A program made the translations under genes and the position numbers. From Filomicrobium insigne (GTDB lineage Bacteria > Pseudomonadota > Alphaproteobacteria > Rhizobiales > Hyphomicrobiaceae): a stretch of 64,000 bases of DNA. Shown here piece after piece: positions 40,099-48,375 of this stretch. A model generated the notes under the pieces. That model made no database searches. It was not told the DNA's origin and saw only the letters and a list, made by a program, of their open reading frames with translations. The DNA is taken from positions 124,001 through 188,000 of the forward strand of contig NZ_FNJC01000001.1 of assembly GCF_900104305.1 (NCBI RefSeq). The letters are read 5' to 3'. The stretch's first letter is position 1, and every line of letters begins with the position of its first letter.

Positions 40099-40155
40099 TG
40101 ACGGGCGATTGTGTGAGGTTCGGCCGAAAGGGCCGATGATGGAAACGGATCGGAA

Positions 40156-42825
40156 CTAAACGGTAGCGGGATCGGGCTTTTCGGGATCAATGCCGTACTT
40201 CTTGATCGCCTCGGCGACCTTGGTAGAGGGCACCTTGTTTTCGTCCGCCAGCGCTTTCAACGCCGAGACAGCGACGAAGTGGCGGTCCACCTCGAAGTGA
40301 CGGCGAAGCTTGCGCCGGAAATCCGAACGCCCGAAACCATCGGTCCCCAGCACGCGATAGGCGCCTGGCACAAAGTCTCCGATCTGGTCCGCGAATGCCT
40401 TGGTGTAGTCGGTCGCTGCGATGAAGGGGCCTTCACCGCGTCCGGCGAGTGTTTCAGTGACGAACGGCACGCGCGCAGGCTCCAAGGGATGAAGCATGTT
40501 CCAACGTTCGATGGCTCTGGCTTCGCGGCCGAGTTCGGTGAAGCTTGTTACAGACCAGATATCAGCCGAAATACCGAAGTCCTTCTCAAGGAGTTCGGCG
40601 CCTGCGATGACTTCACGGAGGATCGCCCCGCAGCCCATCAGCTGCACCTTAAAGCCCTTGGCCTCTGGATCAGCGGCCTTGAGCAAGTAGATGCCCTTAA
40701 TGATCCCCTCTTCAGCGCCTTCCGGCATCGCGGGGTGTTCGTAGTTCTCGTTGAGAACGGTGATGTAATGGAACACGTCTTCCTGGTCACCGATCATGCG
40801 CTTTAGGCCGTTCTGGATGATAACGGCGAGTTCGTAAGCGTACGTTGGGTCGTAGGAGACGCAGTTGGGGATCGTGGACGAGAGAATGTGGCTGTGGCCA
40901 TCCTGGTGTTGGAGGCCTTCACCGTTGAGCGTCGTCCGCCCCGATGTGCCGCCAATCAAGAAACCACGCGCGCGCATGTCGCCCGCTGCCCAGGCAAGGT
41001 CACCGACCCTCTGGAAGCCGAACATGGAGTAGTAAATGTAAAATGGGATCATCGGGCAATTGGACGTCGAATAGCTCGTCGCCGCCGCGATCCAGCTCGA
41101 CATGGCTCCGGGTTCGTTGATGCCCTCCTGGAGCATCTGACCGGTCTTGTCTTCCTTGTAGTACATAAGCTGGTCGGCATCCTGCGGGCTATAGAGCTGC
41201 CCGGCCTGGGAGAAAATGCCGAACTGACGGAACATGCCTTCCATGCCGAAGGTGCGGCTTTCATCGGGCACGATCGGTACGACCCGCTTGCCTAGGGATT
41301 TGTCGCGCAAGAGCGTATTCAGGATGCGTACGAACGCCATTGTCGTAGAGACCTGCCGGCCTTCGCCCGAGCCCTTGAGTTGTGTTTCAAAGGCCGACAA
41401 TGGTGGCACCTGAAGCTCAACATCAGATTTTGGGCGGCGCACGGGCAGATAGCCGCCCAGTGCTTCGCGCCGCTCGCGCATGTAGCGCATCTCTTCGGAA
41501 TCTTCGGCAAACCGTACGAACGGGATCTCATCGATTTCATCATCGCTGACCGGGACCTCAAAGCGGTCACGGAACTGCATCAGGTCCGCGCGGCCCATCT
41601 TCTTCTGCTGGTGAGTAATCATCTGCCCTTCGCCAGCAGACCCCATGCCATAACCCTTGACGGTTTTGGCGAGGATCACCGTCGGCATCCCCTTGCTGCT
41701 GACAGCGGCCTTGTAAGCGGCGTAGACCTTGCGCGAGTCGTGGCCACCGCGCGTCAGCTTCCAGATCTTGGCATCGGACCAATCCGCAACCATCGCCGCG
41801 GTTTCAGGATACCGGCCAAAGAATTTCTCGCGGATATAGGCGCCGTTCTTCGACTTGAAGTCCTGGTACTCGCCGTCGACACATTCTTCCATGAGCTGGC
41901 GCAGACGCCCTGTGTGATCGACAGCCAGAAGCTCATCCCACTGAGAGCCCCAAATGCATTTGATCACATTCCAGCCGGAGCCACGGAAATCCGCCTCCAA
42001 CTCCTGAATGATCTTACCGTTGCCCCGGACCGGCCCATCGAGCCGCTGCAGGTTGCAGTTGACGACAAAGATGAGGTTGTCGAGCTTTTCACGGCCCGCC
42101 AGCGTGATGGCTCCAAGACTCTCGGGCTCGTCCATCTCGCCATCGCCGCAGAACACCCAAACCTTACGGTTCTCGGTATCGGCCAAGCCGCGGCAATGCA
42201 GGTATTTCAGAAAGCGCGCCTGATAAATTGCCATCAGCGGCCCCAATCCCATCGACACCGTCGGGAACTGCCAGAAATCAGGCATCAACCAAGGATGTGG
42301 ATAGGACGACAGGCCCTTGCCATCCGTCTCCTGACGGAAATTCAGGAGCTGCTCTTCCGTGAGACGCCCCTCGATAAAGGCGCGGGCATAGATGCCAGGC
42401 GATGAGTGCCCCTGCACCATAATTAGATCGCCCCCGTGCATTTCGCTGGGAGCGTGCCAGAAGTGCATGAATCCGGTGTCGTAGAGCGTCGCCGCGGACT
42501 GGAAGCTCGCAATGTGGCCGCCGAGTTCGCTAGATTCCTTGTTGGCTTTTAGGACGATCGCGGCAGCGTTCCAGCGGATTGCGGCACGGAGGCGGTGCTC
42601 GAGCGTATAAACACCAGGATACTCGGGCTGCTCACCGACCGGGATCGTGTTGATATATGCCGTGTTGGCGGCAAAGGGCAGCTTGGCACCTGAGCGGCGC
42701 GCTGTGGCGACGACGTGCTCAAGAATATCGTCGGCGCGACCGGACCCCTCAAAGGCAATCACTGAATTGATCGCGTCCACCCATTCGCGGGTTTCGGCGG
42801 GGTCCGTTTCGTACTCGTTCGACAT
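40156..42825 (-). CDS. aceE: Pyruvate dehydrogenase E1, homodimeric type
   Basis: Thiamine-diphosphate-dependent decarboxylase that feeds acetyl groups to E2, 889 residues. The ThDP motif runs from CGDGEMDEPESLGAI to FVVNCNLQRLDGPVRGNG. The N-terminal STAATLYDTGF-type region reads FQSAATLYDTGFMHFWHAP. This is the single-chain alpha2 type; most alphaproteobacteria use the two-subunit PdhA/PdhB type. It is first in the aceE-aceF-lpdA-maeB cluster. About 215 bases upstream contain no gene and presumably the promoter. Confidence 0.96.
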   Translation of the reverse strand: MSNEYETDPAETREWVDAINSVIAFEGSGRADDILEHVVATARRSGAKLPFAANTAYINTIPVGEQPEYPGVYTLEHRLRAAIRWNAAAIVLKANKESSELGGHIASFQSAATLYDTGFMHFWHAPSEMHGGDLIMVQGHSSPGIYARAFIEGRLTEEQLLNFRQETDGKGLSSYPHPWLMPDFWQFPTVSMGLGPLMAIYQARFLKYLHCRGLADTENRKVWVFCGDGEMDEPESLGAITLAGREKLDNLIFVVNCNLQRLDGPVRGNGKIIQELEADFRGSGWNVIKCIWGSQWDELLAVDHTGRLRQLMEECVDGEYQDFKSKNGAYIREKFFGRYPETAAMVADWSDAKIWKLTRGGHDSRKVYAAYKAAVSSKGMPTVILAKTVKGYGMGSAGEGQMITHQQKKMGRADLMQFRDRFEVPVSDDEIDEIPFVRFAEDSEEMRYMRERREALGGYLPVRRPKSDVELQVPPLSAFETQLKGSGEGRQVSTTMAFVRILNTLLRDKSLGKRVVPIVPDESRTFGMEGMFRQFGIFSQAGQLYSPQDADQLMYYKEDKTGQMLQEGINEPGAMSSWIAAATSYSTSNCPMIPFYIYYSMFGFQRVGDLAWAAGDMRARGFLIGGTSGRTTLNGEGLQHQDGHSHILSSTIPNCVSYDPTYAYELAVIIQNGLKRMIGDQEDVFHYITVLNENYEHPAMPEGAEEGIIKGIYLLKAADPEAKGFKVQLMGCGAILREVIAGAELLEKDFGISADIWSVTSFTELGREARAIERWNMLHPLEPARVPFVTETLAGRGEGPFIAATDYTKAFADQIGDFVPGAYRVLGTDGFGRSDFRRKLRRHFEVDRHFVAVSALKALADENKVPSTKVAEAIKKYGIDPEKPDPATV

Positions 42826-43039
42826 TCAAATTCTCCAAACGGCAATCGGCACGAACGCGCGCCAGCACATTGCGGCTGCAGGGGCCCTCCGACATCTAAC
42901 GAACGGCGGCTCGTGATGTGATCATACTATAGGCTTGTGCTGGCCTTATATACAGAGGCGGCGAGCCGGAAACATATCTTCTCGCGCAACCCTGCTGTGC
43001 AGGTCGCGTTACGGCACGTGGCGCGGTGTTGTGTAGACA

Positions 43040-43444
43040 TCAGTGATGCCCAACCAGGTTAAGGCGGCGCAATCTCTCAGCCATCACGCGCATGACATGA
43101 AGCGCGAAATCCGGATCTTCGCGGATGATCGCGAAAAAGGCATCCTTGTCGAGAACCATGACGTCGGTTTTCTCAGACGCCAGCGCCGCGGCGCTGCGCG
43201 GTCCACCATCGACAAACGCGATCTCGCCGACGATGCCGTTTGCGCCAACTTTTTCGAGAACTTTGCCAAACGTGATGACTTCGACCCGGCCGGTGCGCAC
43301 AACGTATAAGACGTTGCCGTGCTCATTCTGTAGGAAGATTTTCTCACCGGCATCGAACGAGTGGGAACGGGCTCCGAGCCGCTCCATATGATCAAAATCG
43401 AAATACATGGCGGTATTGTCCGACATGGCTGGCGATGAATGCAA
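43040..43444 (-). CDS. Stand-alone cyclic-nucleotide-binding domain protein
   Basis: A 134-residue protein made of a single cNMP-binding (CRP-type) domain, with VLYVVRTGRVEVITFGKVLEKVGANGIVGEIAFVDGGPRSAAALASE matching the phosphate-binding cassette region. No helix-turn-helix follows, so it cannot be a CRP-type DNA-binding regulator by itself. The last helix (FALHVMRVMAERLRRLN) resembles the CRP dimerisation helix. It lies 214 bases upstream of aceE on the same strand. A partner or effector role is inferred only. Confidence 0.85.
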   Translation of the reverse strand: MHSSPAMSDNTAMYFDFDHMERLGARSHSFDAGEKIFLQNEHGNVLYVVRTGRVEVITFGKVLEKVGANGIVGEIAFVDGGPRSAAALASEKTDVMVLDKDAFFAIIREDPDFALHVMRVMAERLRRLNLVGHH

Positions 43445-43491
43445 GACCAGCCGATCGTGAACTTTAGTGCTGCCCCGATAACGCGGCCAGC

Positions 43492-43528
43492 AAAAAAGGC
43501 CGCACGTCTGGAGAGCGGAACGTGCGGC
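43492..43528 (-). terminator. Strong minus-strand intrinsic terminator
   Basis: On the minus strand a perfect 9-bp stem (GCCGCACGT with ACGTGCGGC) around a 12-base loop is followed by CCTTTTTTG. It ends a transcript coming from the small hypothetical genes at 43543-43915 and lies upstream of the cNMP-binding gene. Confidence 0.85.
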
Positions 43529-43542
43529 AGTTTACAGGCATG

Positions 43543-43656
43543 CTAAAAAATCGTTCGCGCCGGCCACTTATCCCAGCCTGCGCAACCGTAGTCGCAGATG
43601 CGGTTACCCTCATCGACCCATCTGGCGAGCGTGCTGCGCTGACTGATCAGAATCAT
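43543..43656 (-). CDS. Possible 37-residue small protein
   Basis: An open frame starting MILISQRSTLARWVDEGNR and ending in DKWPARTIF stops 15 bases before a strong terminator. It contains two cysteines (RICDYGCAGWD). It lies downstream of a small hypothetical gene on the same strand and could be longer, since the frame is open back to 43770. Coding status rests only on position and plausible composition. Confidence 0.3.
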   Translation of the reverse strand: MILISQRSTLARWVDEGNRICDYGCAGWDKWPARTIF

Positions 43657-43690
43657 CTTCTGACCGCCCCAACAACGCAGCACGCAACGC

Positions 43691-43915
43691 TCAGTGGGAG
43701 CTGCGTGAATTTCCTTCGGACGTGGATGTCTCGCCGAGAAGGCGCATGACATCGTTGATCGCCGAAACATAGCCGTAGTGCCAGTAGGCCTGCTCAGCTG
43801 TGCCGGATTCGAGATGTTTCTGATCGAACATCGTGTAGGGCGACTCGTTCTCGAGCCACTCGCTAACCTCGCCCTGGCGCTTGGCCAGGAGACGCATTAC
43901 TGAACCGTTACTCAT
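43691..43915 (-). CDS. Small hypothetical protein
   Basis: A 74-residue protein starting MSNGSVMRLLAKRQGEVSEW at 43915. It is rich in aromatic and charged residues (AEQAYWHYGYVSAINDVMRLL) and looks folded and soluble. An in-frame ATG at 43999 would add 28 unlikely residues. It has no recognised family. The same-strand terminator at 43492-43528 probably ends its transcript. Confidence 0.6.
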   Translation of the reverse strand: MSNGSVMRLLAKRQGEVSEWLENESPYTMFDQKHLESGTAEQAYWHYGYVSAINDVMRLLGETSTSEGNSRSSH

Positions 43916-44032
43916 TTGACGTGCCCTGTATTTTTTTATGTCTGCTATGCTGCCTTTGTAACAGTGCCAAATTGCGATCACGCTAGCTAAGCCGTGCAAG
44001 TTTCGCTCGAATTTTATCTATCTCTCCGAAAT

Positions 44033-44052
44033 GCCCGTAATTCGGGCTTTTT
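44033..44052 (+). terminator. Plus-strand terminator-like hairpin with no plus-strand gene
   Basis: GCCCG-TAATT-CGGGC followed by TTTTT is a compact intrinsic terminator in plus orientation. No plus-strand protein gene lies upstream for several kilobases. A second hairpin, GGCCAA paired with TTGGCC across an A/T-rich loop (44069-44091), follows. On the minus strand the first hairpin could weakly end the ABC transporter operon. Confidence 0.55.
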
Positions 44053-44111
44053 GGTATGAATTGAGGGCCAAAAAAAATTATATTGGCCGACAGAAAACTC
44101 TGGAAGTAGGC

Positions 44112-45278
44112 TCAAAGCCCTTTGAGTTGCCCCTGCAGGCCGGCTAAGTGCTCGCGCAAATCGGCCAACTGCATGTCCAAGCGCTGTTCCTCAGCGAGGG
44201 CTTCCCGCCGTTGGGCCTTGGTGTCGTGCAGTTTTCTGTAAACTTTCTCATTGGTCTGAGTAGCATGCGCTACTCCAGATGACGGAGGCGCAACGTCGCG
44301 GCCTCGCTCTGTCCTCTTTTTCTCAAACTGGATGACCTCCTCGAGCGCTGCGACGTAGCCTTCGGTAGACTCACGAACCGCTTGCGCCTGCATCATCGCT
44401 TTTGTTTGCAGTGCACCTAACTGTTTTTGAAGTGCCAATAGCTCTTGAGTGACTTTGCTAGCTTGAGAACATCCGCCCCTAATCGCAAGCGACGGTGTCT
44501 CGCGTTGCAATGAGATGGATTGGCTGGTTTCAATGGCTTCGCTAATATCGCAAACAGCGATCTGACGACCCCGATCCAGAACCACCCCTTTCGTACACAG
44601 ACCGCGCAGGGTATCGGCATTGTGCGAAACAATAAGAACGGTACGTTCACTCGATATCAGCTGTTCGATCAACTCCTTCGCTCTAGCCCGGAACGCAGTG
44701 TCTCCGGCAGAGAGTGTCTCGTCGATCATCAAAACATCCGGCGGAAGATGAAGCGCGAGGCTGAACCCAAGGCGAAGCCGCATCCCAGCCGAATAGGTTG
44801 CAACGGGTTGGTCCACCCACGCACCAATGCCAGCGAACTCCACGATTTCCTGAAACTTTGAAACCACCGTCTTGGGGAGATGCCCTTGATAGAGCGACGA
44901 ATTGTAAACATTTTCCCGGCCGGTCAGGTGGGGTTGGAAGCCAGCCCCGGGTGAGAGTATGGCGGCCGACAGATCCGGCGCCACGCCGATCTCTCCTTCG
45001 TCCGGAGAAATGATGCCTGCGATGGCGCGGAGAAGACTCGATTTCCCGCTGCCGTTGTTGCCGAGAACGCCGATCGCTTCGCCGCGCTGAACTTCGAAGT
45101 TGATGTCACGCAACGCCCAGTGGCGCCGCCCCCACAAACGCGACGCGCCCCGTCCTAACGGTAACTTCACGCCCATACGCGTCACGCGTACGGCTAGGCC
45201 TTGAGCGATATCGTTTGCGCTAAGTTCGCGCGGTCTCCCGGACGTCACTTCTTCTTTCTTCGGCTTTCCCCCCCTCAC
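44112..45278 (-). CDS. Polysaccharide export ABC transporter ATP-binding protein (KpsT/Wzt-like) with coiled-coil tail
   Basis: ATPase of an ABC-2 glycan exporter, 388 residues. The Walker A is GNNGSGKSSLLRAI. The signature-like region is TYSAGMRLRLGFSLAL, followed by Walker B in DVLMIDETLSAGDTAF, all characteristic of the KpsT/Wzt/TagH group. The ATPase ends near residue 245. The remaining 140 residues form a long charged helical region (LLALQKQLGALQTKAMM... and LADLREHLAGLQGQLKGL), probably a coiled coil instead of the carbohydrate-binding domain seen in Wzt. It is paired with the permease upstream (12-base gap). Confidence 0.88.
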   Translation of the reverse strand: MRGGKPKKEEVTSGRPRELSANDIAQGLAVRVTRMGVKLPLGRGASRLWGRRHWALRDINFEVQRGEAIGVLGNNGSGKSSLLRAIAGIISPDEGEIGVAPDLSAAILSPGAGFQPHLTGRENVYNSSLYQGHLPKTVVSKFQEIVEFAGIGAWVDQPVATYSAGMRLRLGFSLALHLPPDVLMIDETLSAGDTAFRARAKELIEQLISSERTVLIVSHNADTLRGLCTKGVVLDRGRQIAVCDISEAIETSQSISLQRETPSLAIRGGCSQASKVTQELLALQKQLGALQTKAMMQAQAVRESTEGYVAALEEVIQFEKKRTERGRDVAPPSSGVAHATQTNEKVYRKLHDTKAQRREALAEEQRLDMQLADLREHLAGLQGQLKGL

Positions 45279-45290
45279 GTTATTGCCCCC

Positions 45291-46097
45291 TCAAATCACA
45301 TATTTCGGCAGCACGCGGTCATAACGGATGAGTATCCACTGACCGAACGCTAGCAGAATGAGTGAAACCGCCATCAACAAGACGAGGAACGCGTAGTTCA
45401 ATTGTTCCGGCAGCATCAGCGCCACCCGGTATTCCTGGATCAACAGCGCAAAGGGGTTCAGCAGAAATGTGGTTTGCCACTCTGTCGGAACCTGTTCGAG
45501 ACTAAAGAAAGTACCGGAAACAAAAAACAGCAGCCGAAACGCGTACTGGATGGCGACCTGGACATCACGGACCAGACCGGCGGCAACAGAGACCAACGAC
45601 GCACATGCGAGGCTAAACAGGAACGCGACTGCGGTTACGATAAGAACCTGCGGGGCCGAAACATCCCCGCCGCCTAAAAGCCAAAGGAGAGCGATGACAA
45701 AGGTCGTGCCAATAACAAACTTAAACGCCTCCGCCAAAACATCGCTGATAACGAAAACATACTTGGGCACATAGAGCCGCTCCGAGAGCTTGAATGCCGG
45801 ACGCAAGGAGCCCGCCCCCTTTGTGATCGCCGACTGCAGGAAGCGAAAAACGAGCAGGCCGATGAGAATATTGAGTGCCGTATCCTCATTGCGCATTTGG
45901 AGAATTACGGCCGTGACCACATAGAGGATCGCGGTATTGATCAACGGATCAAGAAACCACCAGAGAAACCCGAGACTGTAGTTTCTGATCTCGCTGTGAA
46001 TGCGCAATGCCGTCAGATGATAGATGTAGCGCAGGCGATCCAAGCCGACGGAACGTCGTACCCTGCCCAATCGGTCATGCTCGTGCATCTTCGTCAT
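45291..46097 (-). CDS. ABC-2 type polysaccharide export permease (KpsM/Wzm-like)
   Basis: Inner membrane permease partner of the downstream ATPase, 268 residues with six predicted membrane helices. The amphipathic start LTALRIHSEIRNYSLGFLWWFLDPL is the hallmark of this export family. The C-terminal LLNPFALLIQEYRVALM segment is also typical. The start at 46097 (MTKMHEHDRLG) is preferred over an in-frame ATG at 46193. No glycosyltransferase cluster is adjacent, so the exported glycan is unknown. Confidence 0.87.
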   Translation of the reverse strand: MTKMHEHDRLGRVRRSVGLDRLRYIYHLTALRIHSEIRNYSLGFLWWFLDPLINTAILYVVTAVILQMRNEDTALNILIGLLVFRFLQSAITKGAGSLRPAFKLSERLYVPKYVFVISDVLAEAFKFVIGTTFVIALLWLLGGGDVSAPQVLIVTAVAFLFSLACASLVSVAAGLVRDVQVAIQYAFRLLFFVSGTFFSLEQVPTEWQTTFLLNPFALLIQEYRVALMLPEQLNYAFLVLLMAVSLILLAFGQWILIRYDRVLPKYVI

Positions 46098-46254
46098 GGG
46101 TCGCACCCTTTGGCATTGTTGGTGCCCATCTCTCATGCCCGCTAAGCGAAGTGCCGGCTTTTCTCTGGAAGCGCTTCGAGAGAAACGTTGCACAGCGAAA
46201 GATCAGCATGCAGAAATTCTCGTTAACGGCTAGAGCGAAATCAACCGTTCGCGA

Positions 46255-46297
46255 AGTTTAGGCAGTTTAGGTCTCCACTTGCGTGGAGGTGCCTAAA
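46255..46297 (+). promoter_or_regulatory. Direct repeat plus strong hairpin in the divergent ABC / HAD region
   Basis: AGTTTAGG occurs at 46255-46262 and 46264-46271. The second copy then enters a hairpin: TTTAGG and CTCCAC (46266-46278, one bulged base) pair with GTGGAG and CCTAAA (46283-46297, three unpaired bases), loop TTGC. No T-run follows. It lies about 115 bases before the HAD gene start and could be an operator or a 5' leader structure. Confidence 0.4.
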
Positions 46298-46410
46298 TGG
46301 CGCTAGTGCTGCGGCAAGGTGAAACAGGCCACGCCGCCGCGGGTGGCCTATTTAAAAGCTATCCGGGCAGGCGCTCACATTGCAGTTCTAGGAAAGGCCT
46401 TATTCCACTC

Positions 46411-47301
46411 ATGCAAAACGGTACCGCTGCGGAGCGTGCTCCCGTCCCCGTGCTCAATCGTGCGGAAGACCTTCTCGCGCGTTATGACGTCCTCTTCTGC
46501 GACGTGTGGGGGGTCGTGCATGACGGCTTCAAGGCTTTGCCGGCGGCCGACGACGCGCTCAACAAGTTTCGCCGCGCCGGCGGCACCGTCATTCTGGTTT
46601 CCAACGCGCCCGTCCCCAATCATCAGGTTGCGGCGATGCTCGACTCCCGGAAGCTCTCGCGGACAGCATGGGACGCGATCGTATCTTCCGGTGATATCGC
46701 GCTCACACATCTGCGGGATCAGTCTTATCGGCAGGTTTATACGATTGGCCCGCGCGATCGAGACGCAGCACTGTTCGAGGCCGTACCGGCACGATTCTCA
46801 TCGCTCGAAGATGCAGACGCCATTTTGTGCTCCGGCCTTGACGACGACATTCACGAGACGGCCGAAAGCTATTTGCCCATACTCGAGCAAGCCCGGGCAC
46901 GGGACCTACCATTTGTGTGTGCGAATCCGGATCTCGTCGTCGATGTCGGGGGGCGGCTGTACCTATGCGCAGGTGCTATTGCTGATCTTTACGCGCACCT
47001 TGGCGGAGACGTTTACTGGGCGGGCAAACCTTACATCTCTGCCTACGGCTCAGCGCATGGCCTCGCGGAAAAGCTACGTGACGCGTCGATCGCGAAGGAG
47101 CGGATTTTAGGGATCGGCGATGCCGTGCGCACGGATTTAAAAGCCGCAGAGATTTTCGGCGTCGACGCGCTGTTTATTGCTGGCGGCATACACCGCGAAG
47201 ATACCATGTCGGATGGTGTGATTTGCCGCGACCGGCTGGACGGCTTGCTTCACGGTGCGTCGCCCAACGCCGTCGCCGCGATGCCGTTTTTAGCTTGGTA
47301 A
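46411..47301 (+). CDS. HAD-superfamily IIA hydrolase (TIGR01459-like)
   Basis: NagD-related HAD phosphatase of 296 residues. Motif I reads LFCDVWGVVHDG, in which the second, general acid/base Asp of DxD is replaced by Trp, as I recall for this alphaproteobacterial subfamily. VILVSNAPVPNHQV carries motif II, KPYISAYGSAH the motif III lysine and RILGIGDAVRTDLKAAE motif IV. The start at ATG 46411 follows AGGAAAGG; an in-frame upstream ATG (46297) lies in the leader hairpin. Substrate unknown. Confidence 0.86.
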   Translation: MQNGTAAERAPVPVLNRAEDLLARYDVLFCDVWGVVHDGFKALPAADDALNKFRRAGGTVILVSNAPVPNHQVAAMLDSRKLSRTAWDAIVSSGDIALTHLRDQSYRQVYTIGPRDRDAALFEAVPARFSSLEDADAILCSGLDDDIHETAESYLPILEQARARDLPFVCANPDLVVDVGGRLYLCAGAIADLYAHLGGDVYWAGKPYISAYGSAHGLAEKLRDASIAKERILGIGDAVRTDLKAAEIFGVDALFIAGGIHREDTMSDGVICRDRLDGLLHGASPNAVAAMPFLAW

Positions 47302-47325
47302 AGCCGTCCCAAAATGCAGCGCGCG

Positions 47326-48375
47326 CTACTCGACGGGAGGATGCTCTCGGCGAGATATTTCGGAATGGGTGACTGACCGTTCCCAATCCTTTGGCTGCTT
47401 CGTACCGTCAGAGAACGCTTCCAACACCATATCTGGCGCAGACGTATTGTGACGCGAAAAGTCATTGCGGCCGAGCCAGACGTCTGTTGCGCTCTTCGCG
47501 CCCGAGAAGGACATGACAGGTTCTTCCAGCCAGGATTTTGCCCCCTTCTCCAGAACCGCGACGTCGGCGGCGTCATTATTGAAGCGGGTCACGTACATGG
47601 AGCGTAACGCGGCAAAGGGATGATCCGTTATCGGCTTATCGAAAGTCACATCAATGACCTGTGCGTTGTTGTCCAGACGGCTGATCTTCAACTTAGCGCT
47701 GCCGCCTCCCGAGAACTTTAGATTGAACGTCAGCGTTTCCGGGTCGAACGTCACTTCATCGAGATCTACGACCGGCCGGCCGTCTTGTTTGACCGGCCCG
47801 ACGAGGAACGATGAACCATAGGCGCTCCAGCCAAGATGCTTCGGAGGCAAAGGGCGTGCTCGCCAGTATCCGTCCGGCGGATAAAGCACGAGAACCTCCT
47901 CTGAGCGCTCATTGCGGCGTACCCACACCTGGATCAGGTGAAAGCCATCATCAACCTTGTCACCAACCCGGACCGGAACCTTACGGTCCCGCCAAAAATT
48001 CGGAAACGTGTATCCGGTAATCCAAACATCAATGCCCTCATAGAGTGTCACCTTGCGTGGTGGCGGCGGCTGGCTCAACGCCTCCTCTGCAAAGTCGCAC
48101 GCAGTCCAGTCCGGCTGAAAGCTGTCGCTCTGCAGAGCGTTGATGTAGGCCGGATGCGCTGCTTCGATGCGGAACTGCTTCACGTCGGGCGAAGCAAAGG
48201 TCAGCGTGACGTTATCCTTTTCGGCGCATAGGACCGGCTCGCTCAGGTTCTCGACCTTTACCCCGAGCATGTCTAGCGAAGCGGCTTTAACCGCAACAGC
48301 TCCGGAGATCAGCGCGGTCGCCAGGAGGAACATAAACCTCACCGGCGCCTCGATCTTAATTTGCGAGCCTGGCAT
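47326..48375 (-). CDS. Hypothetical exported protein in the opgH operon
   Basis: Unrecognised protein of about 349 residues. A signal-peptide-like segment (FMFLLATALISGAVAVKAAS) follows a short basic N-terminus. The mature part is beta-rich with few cysteines and no membrane helix. Clusters such as DVWITGYTFPNFWRDRKVPVRVGDKVDDGFHLIQVWVRR suggest a carbohydrate-binding-like beta fold, but this is only impression. The start at 48375 makes it overlap the fkbM end by 20 bases, implying coupling. Position after opgH-fkbM suggests a periplasmic role in glucan synthesis. Confidence 0.65.
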   Translation of the reverse strand: MPGSQIKIEAPVRFMFLLATALISGAVAVKAASLDMLGVKVENLSEPVLCAEKDNVTLTFASPDVKQFRIEAAHPAYINALQSDSFQPDWTACDFAEEALSQPPPPRKVTLYEGIDVWITGYTFPNFWRDRKVPVRVGDKVDDGFHLIQVWVRRNERSEEVLVLYPPDGYWRARPLPPKHLGWSAYGSSFLVGPVKQDGRPVVDLDEVTFDPETLTFNLKFSGGGSAKLKISRLDNNAQVIDVTFDKPITDHPFAALRSMYVTRFNNDAADVAVLEKGAKSWLEEPVMSFSGAKSATDVWLGRNDFSRHNTSAPDMVLEAFSDGTKQPKDWERSVTHSEISRREHPPVE

